Below, one piece after another: positions 45,343-52,027 of a DNA stretch of 52,027 nt. The notes under the pieces are model-generated. The model was not told where the DNA came from. It ran no database searches and saw nothing but the letters and a program-made list of their open reading frames with translations. Source of the stretch: Azospirillum isscasi (GTDB lineage Bacteria > Pseudomonadota > Alphaproteobacteria > Azospirillales > Azospirillaceae); assembly GCF_030849505.1 (NCBI RefSeq), contig NZ_JAUJFI010000017.1:1-52027 (forward strand), written 5' to 3'. The stretch's first letter is position 1. The number at the start of each line of letters is the position of its first letter. A program made the position numbers and the translations under genes.

Positions 45343-46158
45343 CTAGCCGAGCAGGACGTCGGTGACGAACTTCACGCCCGGATAGGCGAGCGTCAGCAGC
45401 AGATAGGCGATCAGCACGAGACGCGCCGCCATGCGCCCGCGCACGCCGGTGCGGGCGTGGGCCAGCAGCAACCCGCCGATGACGACAAAGCTGGCGACCG
45501 ACAGCAGCGTCTTGTGGTCGGCGCGCAGCAGGACGCCGTTTTCGTAATAGAGCACCGCCATTCCCGTGGCGAGGCCGGCGCCCAGCACCGCCTCCGACGC
45601 GGCGAGCAGGTGAAGCTGCATCCGCTCGCTTTCCGCCACCGGGGGCAGGAAGCGGGTCAGCGGAGTCGGGCGTTTCGACTTCAGCGCCCGTTCCTGCAGG
45701 AAGGCGGCGAGCGACGCCACGGCGGCCATGGTCAGCAGCGCGTAGGTGACGACCGACACGGCGATGTGCAGGTCGATCCAGATGCCCGGCGCTCCGCCGC
45801 GCAGGACCGGCGCCGGGGCCTGCTGGGCGAGCGTCGCGAAGGTGCCGACCGCCAGCAGGTAGGGCAGAAGCAGCGGCGACAGCCTCCAGGCCGAGCGGGT
45901 GAGCGCGCTCAGCCCCATGAACAGCAGCATGCAGGCGGCGATGGTCACCCACAGCGCGGTGGACAGGCCGGTGTGCCAGCGTCCCGCCACCTGGGTCAGC
46001 GCCCAGGCCGCCGGACCGGCGAAGCCAAGCGCCAGGGCGCCCCAGAAATAGACGGACCGCCCGTCCGCCCCCTGCCCCGCGATCCGGCGGTAGGGATAGA
46101 TGGACGCCGGCAGCAGCGCCATCAGCGCGGTCAGGCTGTAGACGATGTTCTGCGACAT
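45343..46158 (-). CDS. CcsA/YpjD-like cytochrome c assembly-family membrane protein
   Basis: An inner-membrane protein of 271 residues with eight or so hydrophobic segments, related to the heme-handling CcsA/CcmC family (E. coli YpjD group). The conserved histidines appear in IWIDLHIAVSVVTYALL (about residue 131) and LLRADHKTLLSVASFV (about 221), and a Tyr-rich segment (AVLYYENG) is kept. In the wider family such histidines bind heme for export, but the YpjD group has no firm role. Start ATG 46158; longer frame to 46347 overlaps ispDF's promoter side and is unlikely. Divergent from ispDF. Confidence 0.85.
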   Translation of the reverse strand: MSQNIVYSLTALMALLPASIYPYRRIAGQGADGRSVYFWGALALGFAGPAAWALTQVAGRWHTGLSTALWVTIAACMLLFMGLSALTRSAWRLSPLLLPYLLAVGTFATLAQQAPAPVLRGGAPGIWIDLHIAVSVVTYALLTMAAVASLAAFLQERALKSKRPTPLTRFLPPVAESERMQLHLLAASEAVLGAGLATGMAVLYYENGVLLRADHKTLLSVASFVVIGGLLLAHARTGVRGRMAARLVLIAYLLLTLAYPGVKFVTDVLLG

Positions 46159-46358
46159 GCGGCGGACCCGTGCCCTTCCCTCTGCGGAAACCCAAAGTCG
46201 CTGATGATCAAGTCTTCGCTGCTCAAGTCTCTGAGGCCCTTGGCGGAACGCCGGTGAGCGGCTAGGCTCCGGTGCATCCGGCCGCTCCATGACGTAAGCG
46301 TCACGCGGGCGGCCCGTCAAGCGCGGATACCATAGCCCAAACGGCACGGAAACGTCCC

Positions 46359-47537
46359 ATGTCTTCCTGTATCGCGCTGATCGTCGCCGCCGGCACCGGC
46401 CAGCGGTTCGGCGCCGAGCGGCCCAAGCAGTATCTCGATCTGGCCGGCCAGCCCGTGCTGCGCCGCACGGTCGAAGCCTTCAAGCGCCACCCCGGGGTGA
46501 GCGCGGTGCGCGTCGTCATCAATCCCGCCTTCCGCGATCTCTACGATGCGGCGGTCGCCGGGCTGGACCTGCCCGAACCGGTGGCCGGCGGGGCCTCCCG
46601 CCAGGATTCGGTCCGCAACGGGCTGGAGGCTTTGGCCGACTCGGCGCCGGACCGGGTGCTGATCCACGACGCGGCGCGTCCGCTGATCGACGACGCCACC
46701 ATCGACGCGGTCATCGCGGCGCTGGACCGTCATCCCGCGGCGCTGGCCGCGGTGCCGGTCGCCGACACGCTGAAGCGCGGCGACGGTGGGATGGGTGGCG
46801 GGCCGGACGGCGGGCTGGTGACCGGCACCGTGGACCGCAGCGGCCTGTGGCGCGCCCAGACCCCGCAGGGCTTCCGCTTTCCCGAGATCCTGGCCGCTCA
46901 CCGCTCCGCCGCCGGGCTGGAGCTGACCGACGACGCGGCGGTTGCCGAACGCGCCGGCCTGCCGGTCGCCCTGGTGCCCGCACGGGAGGAGAATTTCAAG
47001 GTGACCACCCCCGACGACCTGACCCGCGCCGCCCGCGTGCTCGACTCCGCCCTTTCCGACGTGCGCACCGGCATGGGCTTCGACGTGCACCGCTTCGCCG
47101 AGGGCGACCACGTCACGCTCTGCGGTGTGCGGGTGCCGCACACGCACCGGCTGGACGGCCATTCCGACGCCGACGTCGGGCTGCACGCCCTGACCGACGC
47201 CATCCTGGGCGCGCTCTGCGCCGGGGACATCGGCAGCCACTTCCCTCCCAGCGACCCGCAATGGCGTGGCGCCGACAGCGCGCTGTTCCTCCGCCACGCG
47301 GCGGAGCTGGTGACGGCGCGCGGCGGGCGAATCGCCCATGTGGACGTGACGATCATCTGCGAACGCCCGAAGGTCGGCCCGCACCGCGCGGCGATGACCG
47401 CCCGCCTTGCCGAGATTCTGGGCATGGACGCGGACCGGGTCAGTGTGAAGGCGACGACGACGGAGCGGCTGGGCTTCACCGGACGAGGCGAGGGCATCGC
47501 CGCGCAGGCGGTGGCGACGGTCCGGCTTCCAGGTTAG
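46359..47537 (+). CDS. ispDF: Bifunctional IspD/IspF isoprenoid enzyme
   Basis: Fused 2-C-methyl-D-erythritol 4-phosphate cytidylyltransferase (IspD, about 1-228) and MECDP synthase (IspF, about 229-392) of the non-mevalonate pathway. IspD part: [29 protein letters not shown] and [13 protein letters not shown]. IspF part: [11 protein letters not shown] (metal Asp and His), [21 protein letters not shown], and IKATTTE-like [19 protein letters not shown]. This fusion is typical of alphaproteobacteria. ATG 46359. The gene for CinA follows after a repeated palindrome. Confidence 0.96.
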   Translation: MSSCIALIVAAGTGQRFGAERPKQYLDLAGQPVLRRTVEAFKRHPGVSAVRVVINPAFRDLYDAAVAGLDLPEPVAGGASRQDSVRNGLEALADSAPDRVLIHDAARPLIDDATIDAVIAALDRHPAALAAVPVADTLKRGDGGMGGGPDGGLVTGTVDRSGLWRAQTPQGFRFPEILAAHRSAAGLELTDDAAVAERAGLPVALVPAREENFKVTTPDDLTRAARVLDSALSDVRTGMGFDVHRFAEGDHVTLCGVRVPHTHRLDGHSDADVGLHALTDAILGALCAGDIGSHFPPSDPQWRGADSALFLRHAAELVTARGGRIAHVDVTIICERPKVGPHRAAMTARLAEILGMDADRVSVKATTTERLGFTGRGEGIAAQAVATVRLPG

Positions 47538-47547
47538 TTATCCTTAG

Positions 47548-47570
47548 CCCTCTCCCCTCTGGGGAGAGGG
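47548..47570. repeat. REP-like palindrome between ispDF and cinA
   Basis: CCCTCTCCCC-TCT-GGGGAGAGGG is a perfect 10-bp stem (47548-47557 and 47561-47570), the best copy of the family seen at 37516-37661. It begins 10 bp after the ispDF stop and ends 26 bp before cinA. Confidence 0.8.
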
Positions 47571-47596
47571 AACTTTGCACGACGAAAGGGACCCGC

Positions 47597-48100
47597 ATGT
47601 TTCCCGATCACATCCGCGAACTCGCCGCCAAGCTCCTCGCCGAATACGAACTGGCGGGCTACACGGTGGCGACCGCCGAATCCTGCACGGGCGGCATGAT
47701 CGCAGGGGCGCTGACGGACATCGCGGGGTCGTCCAGGGTGGTGGACCGGGGCTTCGTCACCTACTCCAACGTCGCCAAGTCGGAGATGCTCGGCGTGCCG
47801 CCCAGCCTGATCTATGCCCACGGCGCGGTCAGCCCGGAGGTGGCCGTGGCGATGGCCGTGGGCGCTCTGGCGAAATCGAAGGCGGACGTGACGGTGGCGG
47901 TCACCGGAGTCGCCGGTCCCGCCGGCGGAACGCCGGAAAAGCCGGTCGGGCGCGTCTACATCGCCACGGCGGTCCGCCGCGGGGCGGCCAAGCACAAGGA
48001 ATACAATTTCCCCGGCGACCGCGAGGCGGTGCGCCTCGCGACCGTGCAGACCGCGCTGGAGCGGCTGCGGGCCGCCAAGCCCGAAACCGCCATCCGTTGA
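47597..48100 (+). CDS. CinA C-terminal domain protein (nicotinamide-nucleotide amidase, PncC-like)
   Basis: A 167-residue stand-alone CinA C-terminal domain, which in PncC deamidates nicotinamide mononucleotide for pyridine salvage. Motifs: VATAESCTGGMIAGALTDIAGSS (about 23-45, with the catalytic Ser), VDRGFVTYSNVAKSEMLGV, HGAVSPEVAVAMA and VAVTGVAGPAGGTPEKPVG. Length is normal. ATG 47597 follows GAAAGGGA. It converges with the ratA-like gene, 13 bp between stops, with a short CCGCC-CTCA-GGCGG hairpin at the junction. Confidence 0.92.
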   Translation: MFPDHIRELAAKLLAEYELAGYTVATAESCTGGMIAGALTDIAGSSRVVDRGFVTYSNVAKSEMLGVPPSLIYAHGAVSPEVAVAMAVGALAKSKADVTVAVTGVAGPAGGTPEKPVGRVYIATAVRRGAAKHKEYNFPGDREAVRLATVQTALERLRAAKPETAIR

Positions 48101-48113
48101 TGGAACGCCGCCC

Positions 48114-48581
48114 TCAGGCGGTCCGTGCCGTGGCCGGCTGGGCGGCGCGGTTGCCGTAGAGCTGGTTGGCGCGGGTCTCGAACGCCTGGACCATGCGGCG
48201 CACCGCCTCGTTGAACAGCACGCCCATGATCTTCTGCAGCATCTTCGAGCGGAACTCGAAGTCCACGTAGAAATCCACGCAGACGCCGCCCTCATGCGGA
48301 GCGAAAATCCAGTGGTTGTTCAGATACTGGAACGGCCCTTCGGTGTACTGGACGTTGATGCGGCGGTTCTCCTCGTCCAGCTCCACGCGGGACGTGAAGC
48401 GTTCCCGCACCATCTTGAAGCCGATGACGAGGTCCGCGAACATCACGTTGCCTTCGCGGCGGCGGATGCGGGCGGCGAGGCACCAGGGCAGGAATTCCGG
48501 GTACTTCTCCACATCGGCGACCAGCCGGTACATCTGTTCCGGCGTGTAGGGAAGAACCTTCTTTTCCGCGTGCGTCGGCAT
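48114..48581 (-). CDS. COQ10/RatA-like START-domain protein
   Basis: A 155-residue single-domain protein of the polyketide-cyclase/START fold with the typical N-terminus (LPYTPEQMYRLVADVEKYPEFLPWC) and segments EGPFQYLNNHWIF and FYVDFEFRSKMLQKIMGVLF. Eukaryotic COQ10 binds ubiquinone for respiration; E. coli RatA has been described as an anti-association ribosome toxin. Which role applies here is open. It follows lipA on the same strand (29 bp gap), a pairing common in alphaproteobacteria. Confidence 0.87.
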   Translation of the reverse strand: MPTHAEKKVLPYTPEQMYRLVADVEKYPEFLPWCLAARIRRREGNVMFADLVIGFKMVRERFTSRVELDEENRRINVQYTEGPFQYLNNHWIFAPHEGGVCVDFYVDFEFRSKMLQKIMGVLFNEAVRRMVQAFETRANQLYGNRAAQPATARTA

Positions 48582-48610
48582 ACCCGCTCCGTTTCTCTTT
48601 CGGCCGCCTC

Positions 48611-49567
48611 TCAGCCCGCCGCTGCCGCGAGCTTGCGCAGGCGCGCCTCCCGCAGCTTCGCGAAGTCCGCCCCCGCGTGGTAGCTGGAGCGGGTCAGCGG
48701 CGTCGAGGCCACCATCAGGAAACCCTTGCCGCGGCCAAGTGTTGCGTAGCTCTGGAATTCTTCCGGAGTCACGAACCGGTCCACCGCCGCGTGCTTGGGC
48801 GTCGGCTGGAGGTACTGGCCGATCGTCATGAAGTCAACATCGGCGGCGCGCAGGTCGTCCATCACCTGCCCGACTTCCTCGCGGGTCTCGCCCAGCCCCA
48901 CCATGATTCCGGACTTGGTGAACATGGACGGGTCCAGTTCCTTCACCCGCGCCAGCAATTGCAGCGACGTGAAATAGCGCGCGCCCGGACGGATCGTCGG
49001 GTAGAGGCGCGGTGCGGTTTCCAGATTGTGGTTGAAGACGTCCGGCTTCGCCTCCACCACCACTTCCACCGCACCCTTCTTCTTCTGGAAGTCGGGGGTC
49101 AGGATCTCGATGGTGGTCGTCGGAGACGCCGCGCGGATGGCGCGGATGGTCCGGGCGAAATGCTCCGCCCCGCCGTCCTCCAGATCGTCGCGGTCCACCG
49201 AGGTGACGACGACGTGGCTCAGCTTCAGCTCGGCCACCGCCTCCGCCACATTGTCGGGCTCGTGCGGGTCGAGCTGGTCGGGGCGTCCGGTCCCAACGTT
49301 GCAGAAGGCGCAGCCGCGGGTGCAGATGGCACCCAGGATCATGAAGGTGGCGTGCTTGTGCTTCCAGCACTCCCCGATGTTGGGGCAGGCCGCCTCCTCG
49401 CACACGGTGTTGAGCTTGAGCCCGCGCATCAGGTTGCGGGTCTCGTTGTATTCCTGGCTGGTCGGCGCCTTGACACGAATCCAGCCGGGTTTGCGCTGGA
49501 TCGGGTTGTCGGGCTTGTGGGCCTTTTCGGGATGGCGAAGCTTCTCGGGCTGATCGGCCACGGTCAT
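48611..49567 (-). CDS. lipA: Lipoyl synthase
   Basis: A radical-SAM enzyme inserting sulfur at C6 and C8 of protein-bound octanoyl groups, making the lipoyl cofactor of E2 proteins such as the one at the window end. Two 4Fe-4S sites are visible: the auxiliary [12 protein letters not shown] (CxxxxCxxxxxC) and the radical-[15 protein letters not shown] (CxxxCxxC). The C-terminal [10 protein letters not shown] carries the conserved serine ligand. 318 residues from ATG 49567, normal. The gene lies between lpd and the ratA-like gene, in the lipoate-related cluster. Confidence 0.97.
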   Translation of the reverse strand: MTVADQPEKLRHPEKAHKPDNPIQRKPGWIRVKAPTSQEYNETRNLMRGLKLNTVCEEAACPNIGECWKHKHATFMILGAICTRGCAFCNVGTGRPDQLDPHEPDNVAEAVAELKLSHVVVTSVDRDDLEDGGAEHFARTIRAIRAASPTTTIEILTPDFQKKKGAVEVVVEAKPDVFNHNLETAPRLYPTIRPGARYFTSLQLLARVKELDPSMFTKSGIMVGLGETREEVGQVMDDLRAADVDFMTIGQYLQPTPKHAAVDRFVTPEEFQSYATLGRGKGFLMVASTPLTRSSYHAGADFAKLREARLRKLAAAAG

Positions 49568-49745
49568 GGTCTGAAGTGCTCCCACGGGCTGCCCGGCGGC
49601 AGCGCCGATTCTGAACGGTAACGCGCCCGCCTTGGCGCAGGGCCGGCGGAAGCGGTCCCGCCGGATAGGCCGGAATGACCGACCGGTCAAGTCTGTTTAT
49701 CGGTCAGCCCAACACCACGCCGCCGAAACGACGACGCGGCGGGGT

Positions 49746-49775
49746 CCCTCCCCCGCCCCGGAGGGGCAAGGGAGG
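49746..49775. repeat. Degenerate REP-like GC-rich palindrome between lpd and lipA
   Basis: GCCCC-GGA-GGGGC (49755-49767) is nested in CCTCCC...GGGAGG (49747-49752, 49770-49775). It is related in composition to the copies at 37.5 and 47.5 kb. The same gap holds TGACCGA/TCGGTCA (49676-49682, 49700-49706), without a T-run. Confidence 0.55.
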
Positions 49776-49801
49776 AGACGACCGTCAATCAGACAGGCCA
49801 C

Positions 49802-51199
49802 TTAGAAGTGGATGGCCCGGCCATAGGCATCAAGCACGGACTCGTGCATCATTTCCGACAGGGTCGGATGCGGGAACACCGTCTGCATCAGTTCCTGCTC
49901 GGTGGTCTCCATGGTCTTGGCGACCGCGTAGCCCTGGATCAGCTCCGTCACCTCGGCGCCGACCATGTGGGCGCCCAGCAGTTCGCCGGTCTTGGCGTCG
50001 AACACGGTCTTCACCATGCCGTCCGCCTCGCCCAGAGCGATGGCCTTGCCGTTGCCGATGAAGGGGAAGCGGCCGACGCGGACCTCGTAGCCCGCCTCCT
50101 TCGCCTTCTTCTCGGTCAGCCCGACCGACGCCACCTGCGGGTGCGAGTAGGTGCAGCCCGGGATGTTGCGGACGTCCAGCGCGTGCGGGTGCTTGCCGGC
50201 GATGTGCTCCGCGGCGATGACGCCCTCGTGGCTGGCCTTGTGGGCGAGCCAGGGAGCCCCCGTCACGTCGCCGATGGCGTAGACGCCCGGCTCGTCGGTC
50301 TGGCAGTTGGCGTTGGTCTTGATGTGGCCGCGGTCGGTCTGGACCTTGGTGTTCTCCAGGCCCAGATTTTCCGTGTTCGGCGCGATGCCGACGGCGAGGA
50401 TCACGCGGTCGACCGTGATGTCCTCGGTCTTGCCGTTGGCCTCCACCGCCACCGTCACGCTGTCCGCACCCTTGCGCAGGTTGCCGGCCTTGGCGCTGGT
50501 GATGATGCGCATGCCCTGCTTTTCGAACTGCTTGCGGGCGAAGGTCGAGATTTCCTCGTCCTCGACCGGCAGGATGCGGTCCATCACCTCGACCACCGTC
50601 ACCTTGGCGCCCAGCTCGTTGTAGAAGCTGGCGAACTCGATGCCGATGGCGCCGGAGCCGATGACCAGCAGCGACTTCGGCGTGGTGTTCGGGGTCATCG
50701 CCTTGCGGTAGGTCCAGACGAGGTTGCCGTCGTCCTCCAGACCCGGCAGGGTGCGGGCGCGGGCGCCCGTGGCGATGATGATGTTCTTCGCCCCGAAGGT
50801 GCCGACCGCCGCGCCGCCCTTGGTCACGGCCACCTGCCCCTTGCCCAGCAGCTTGGCCTCGCCCTCTATGACGGCGACCTTGTTCTTCTTCAGCAGATGC
50901 TTGACGCCGCCGTTGAGCTGCCCCGCCACCCGGCGGGACCGCTGAACGACCTTGTCGAGGTCGAAGGACGGGTTCTGGATGACCAGCCCGTAATCCGCGG
51001 CGTGCTTCGCGTTGCGCAGCACCTCGGCGGAGCGCAGCAGCGCCTTGGTCGGGATGCAGCCCCAGTTGAGGCAGATGCCGCCCAGATTCTCGCGCTCCAC
51101 CACCGCGGTGCTGAGGCCGACCTGGGCGGCGCGGATCGCCGCCACATAGCCGCCCGGACCGCCGCCGATGACGATCAGGTCGTAGTTCATGTCAGCCAT
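49802..51199 (-). CDS. lpd: Dihydrolipoyl dehydrogenase (E3)
   Basis: FAD-disulfide oxidoreductase that reoxidises dihydrolipoyl groups of E2 and passes electrons to NAD+. FAD motif VIGGGPGGYVAAIRAAQ; redox disulfide in GGICLNWGCIPTKALL (Cys 41/46 region); NAD motif LVIGSGAIGIEFASFY; and the catalytic His-Glu at HPTLSEMMHESV near the C-terminus. 465 residues, standard. Starts at ATG 51199 (or 51190). Only 13 bp separate it from the E2 gene, so they form a pyruvate dehydrogenase operon. Confidence 0.97.
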   Translation of the reverse strand: MADMNYDLIVIGGGPGGYVAAIRAAQVGLSTAVVERENLGGICLNWGCIPTKALLRSAEVLRNAKHAADYGLVIQNPSFDLDKVVQRSRRVAGQLNGGVKHLLKKNKVAVIEGEAKLLGKGQVAVTKGGAAVGTFGAKNIIIATGARARTLPGLEDDGNLVWTYRKAMTPNTTPKSLLVIGSGAIGIEFASFYNELGAKVTVVEVMDRILPVEDEEISTFARKQFEKQGMRIITSAKAGNLRKGADSVTVAVEANGKTEDITVDRVILAVGIAPNTENLGLENTKVQTDRGHIKTNANCQTDEPGVYAIGDVTGAPWLAHKASHEGVIAAEHIAGKHPHALDVRNIPGCTYSHPQVASVGLTEKKAKEAGYEVRVGRFPFIGNGKAIALGEADGMVKTVFDAKTGELLGAHMVGAEVTELIQGYAVAKTMETTEQELMQTVFPHPTLSEMMHESVLDAYGRAIHF

Positions 51200-51212
51200 G
51201 GTCCGCGCCCCC

Positions 51213-52027
51213 TTACAGCAGCATGCTCAGCGGGTCCTCGATCAGCTTCTTGAAAGCCGCGAGGAATTCCGCACCCTGCGCGCCGTCGGCGACGCGGTGA
51301 TCCACGGTGACCGAGACGGTCATCACGGTGGCGATGGCAAGCGCGCCGTTCTTCACGACCGGACGCTGCTCGCCCGCACCGATCGCCATGATGCAGGCTT
51401 GCGGCGGGTTGATGATCGCCGCGAACTCCCGGATGCCGTACATGCCGAGGTTGGAGATCGAGAAGGTGCCGCCCTGATACTCTTCCGGCTTCAGCTTGCC
51501 ATCGCGGGCGCGCTCCGCCAGACCCTTCATCTCGTTGGAGATCTCGGCCAGCCCCTTGGTCTCCGCCTTCTTGACGATGGGCGTGATCAGGCCGGTCGGG
51601 GTCGCCACGGCGACCGAGATGTCCACATGGTCGTAACGCAGGATGGCCTCATCGGACCAGGCGGCGTTGATGTTCGGGAACTTCTTCAGCGTCAGCGCGG
51701 CGGCGCGGATGATGAAGTCGTTGACCGACAGCTTGTAGTCCTTGGAGCGGGCGTTCAGGTCGGCGCGGACCTTCAGCAGCGCGTCCAGCTCGCAGTCGAT
51801 GGCCAGGAAGTAGTCCGGCACCGTCTGCTGCACCTCGGTCAGACGACGGGAGATCGTCTTGCGCGTGGAGCTGTTCGGCTGGGCCTTGTAGCGCATGCCG
51901 AGCTTGTCCGACAGGTCCTTGGCGTCGATGCCCGCGGCCTTCGGGGCTGGAGCGGCGGCCACCGGAGCAGCCGCCGGAGCCGGGGCCGGGGCGGGGGCCG
52001 GGGCGGCCGCCTGCGGGGCGGGGGCCT
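51213..52027 (-). CDS. pdhC: Dihydrolipoamide acetyltransferase (pyruvate dehydrogenase E2), 5' part outside window
   Basis: The C-terminal portion, ~271 residues, of the acyltransferase core of pyruvate dehydrogenase. It begins within an Ala/Pro linker (PAPAPAPAPAAAPVAAA) and continues into the catalytic domain: TRKTISRRLTEVQQTVPDYF, VNDFIIRAAALTLKKFPNIN, FSISNLGMYGIREFAAIINPP, and the active site VTVDHRVADGAQG (His and Asp). The end SMLL is typical. The lipoyl domain and any E3-binding domain lie upstream outside the window. It is followed directly by lpd, and lipA beyond, so the cofactor-making and using genes are together. E2 of another 2-oxo-acid complex is possible but less likely. Confidence 0.93.
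   Translation of the reverse strand, partial: APAPQAAAPAPAPAPAPAAAPVAAAPAPKAAGIDAKDLSDKLGMRYKAQPNSSTRKTISRRLTEVQQTVPDYFLAIDCELDALLKVRADLNARSKDYKLSVNDFIIRAAALTLKKFPNINAAWSDEAILRYDHVDISVAVATPTGLITPIVKKAETKGLAEISNEMKGLAERARDGKLKPEEYQGGTFSISNLGMYGIREFAAIINPPQACIMAIGAGEQRPVVKNGALAIATVMTVSVTVDHRVADGAQGAEFLAAFKKLIEDPLSMLL

Noticed and set aside
51963..52027. GC-rich tandem repeat at the window end as a mobile or intergenic repeat
   Set aside because: It codes in frame for the Ala/Pro linker of the E2 protein, where such repetition is normal.

Overview
The window is high-GC alphaproteobacterial chromosome. The block dusB(nifR3)-ntrB-ntrC-ntrY-ntrX-trkA-(class IV aminotransferase)-(HAD)-hfq-hflX, followed by lipA, lpd and the pyruvate dehydrogenase E2 gene, is the order I associate with Rhodospirillales and best with Azospirillum (A. 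brasilense-like). This assignment rests on gene order and protein similarity from memory; no search was run. I see no rRNA, tRNA, CRISPR array or insertion sequence.

Layout. 1-11.9 kb: accessory and housekeeping genes: the end of an unknown gene, a chemoreceptor, an Rsm22/METTL17-like protein, topoisomerase IB, an alpha-glucosidase, two transporter binding proteins without their permeases, a glutathione transferase, a single-domain response regulator and a small exported protein. 12.0-13.7 kb: an exported MetX-like alpha/beta hydrolase and a YbjQ protein. 13.8-17.4 kb: a phage-like cassette made of a LexA/CI-type repressor with its own operator-like sites, a YqaJ-type exonuclease, a putative single-strand annealing protein and two small unknown genes. 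17.5-21.8 kb: a LysE exporter, a PAS-GGDEF diguanylate cyclase and Tex.

22.2-29.4 kb: a six-gene hyfBCEFGI operon. It encodes a membrane complex related to hydrogenase-4 and respiratory complex I. Its large subunit has lost all four cysteines that would hold the NiFe site, so it is unlikely to be a hydrogenase. Upstream lies a stretch that can fold into a pseudoknot, a hairpin and an intrinsic terminator, which could be a small RNA or an attenuator for the operon. This operon with its leader is the strongest candidate for something undescribed.

29.4-32.7 kb: mazG, an inositol-monophosphatase-family gene and small exported or unknown proteins. 32.8-45.2 kb: ten genes in a row on the minus strand for nitrogen regulation (dusB-ntrBC-ntrYX), potassium uptake control (trkA), an aminotransferase, a phosphatase, Hfq and HflX, mostly overlapping or close together. 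45.3-52 kb: a CcsA-like membrane protein, the fused isoprenoid enzyme IspDF, CinA, a COQ10/RatA-like protein, lipoyl synthase, dihydrolipoyl dehydrogenase and the 3' part of the acetyltransferase E2 gene. LipA supplies the lipoyl cofactor that E2 carries and Lpd reoxidises, so the last three genes form one functional group.
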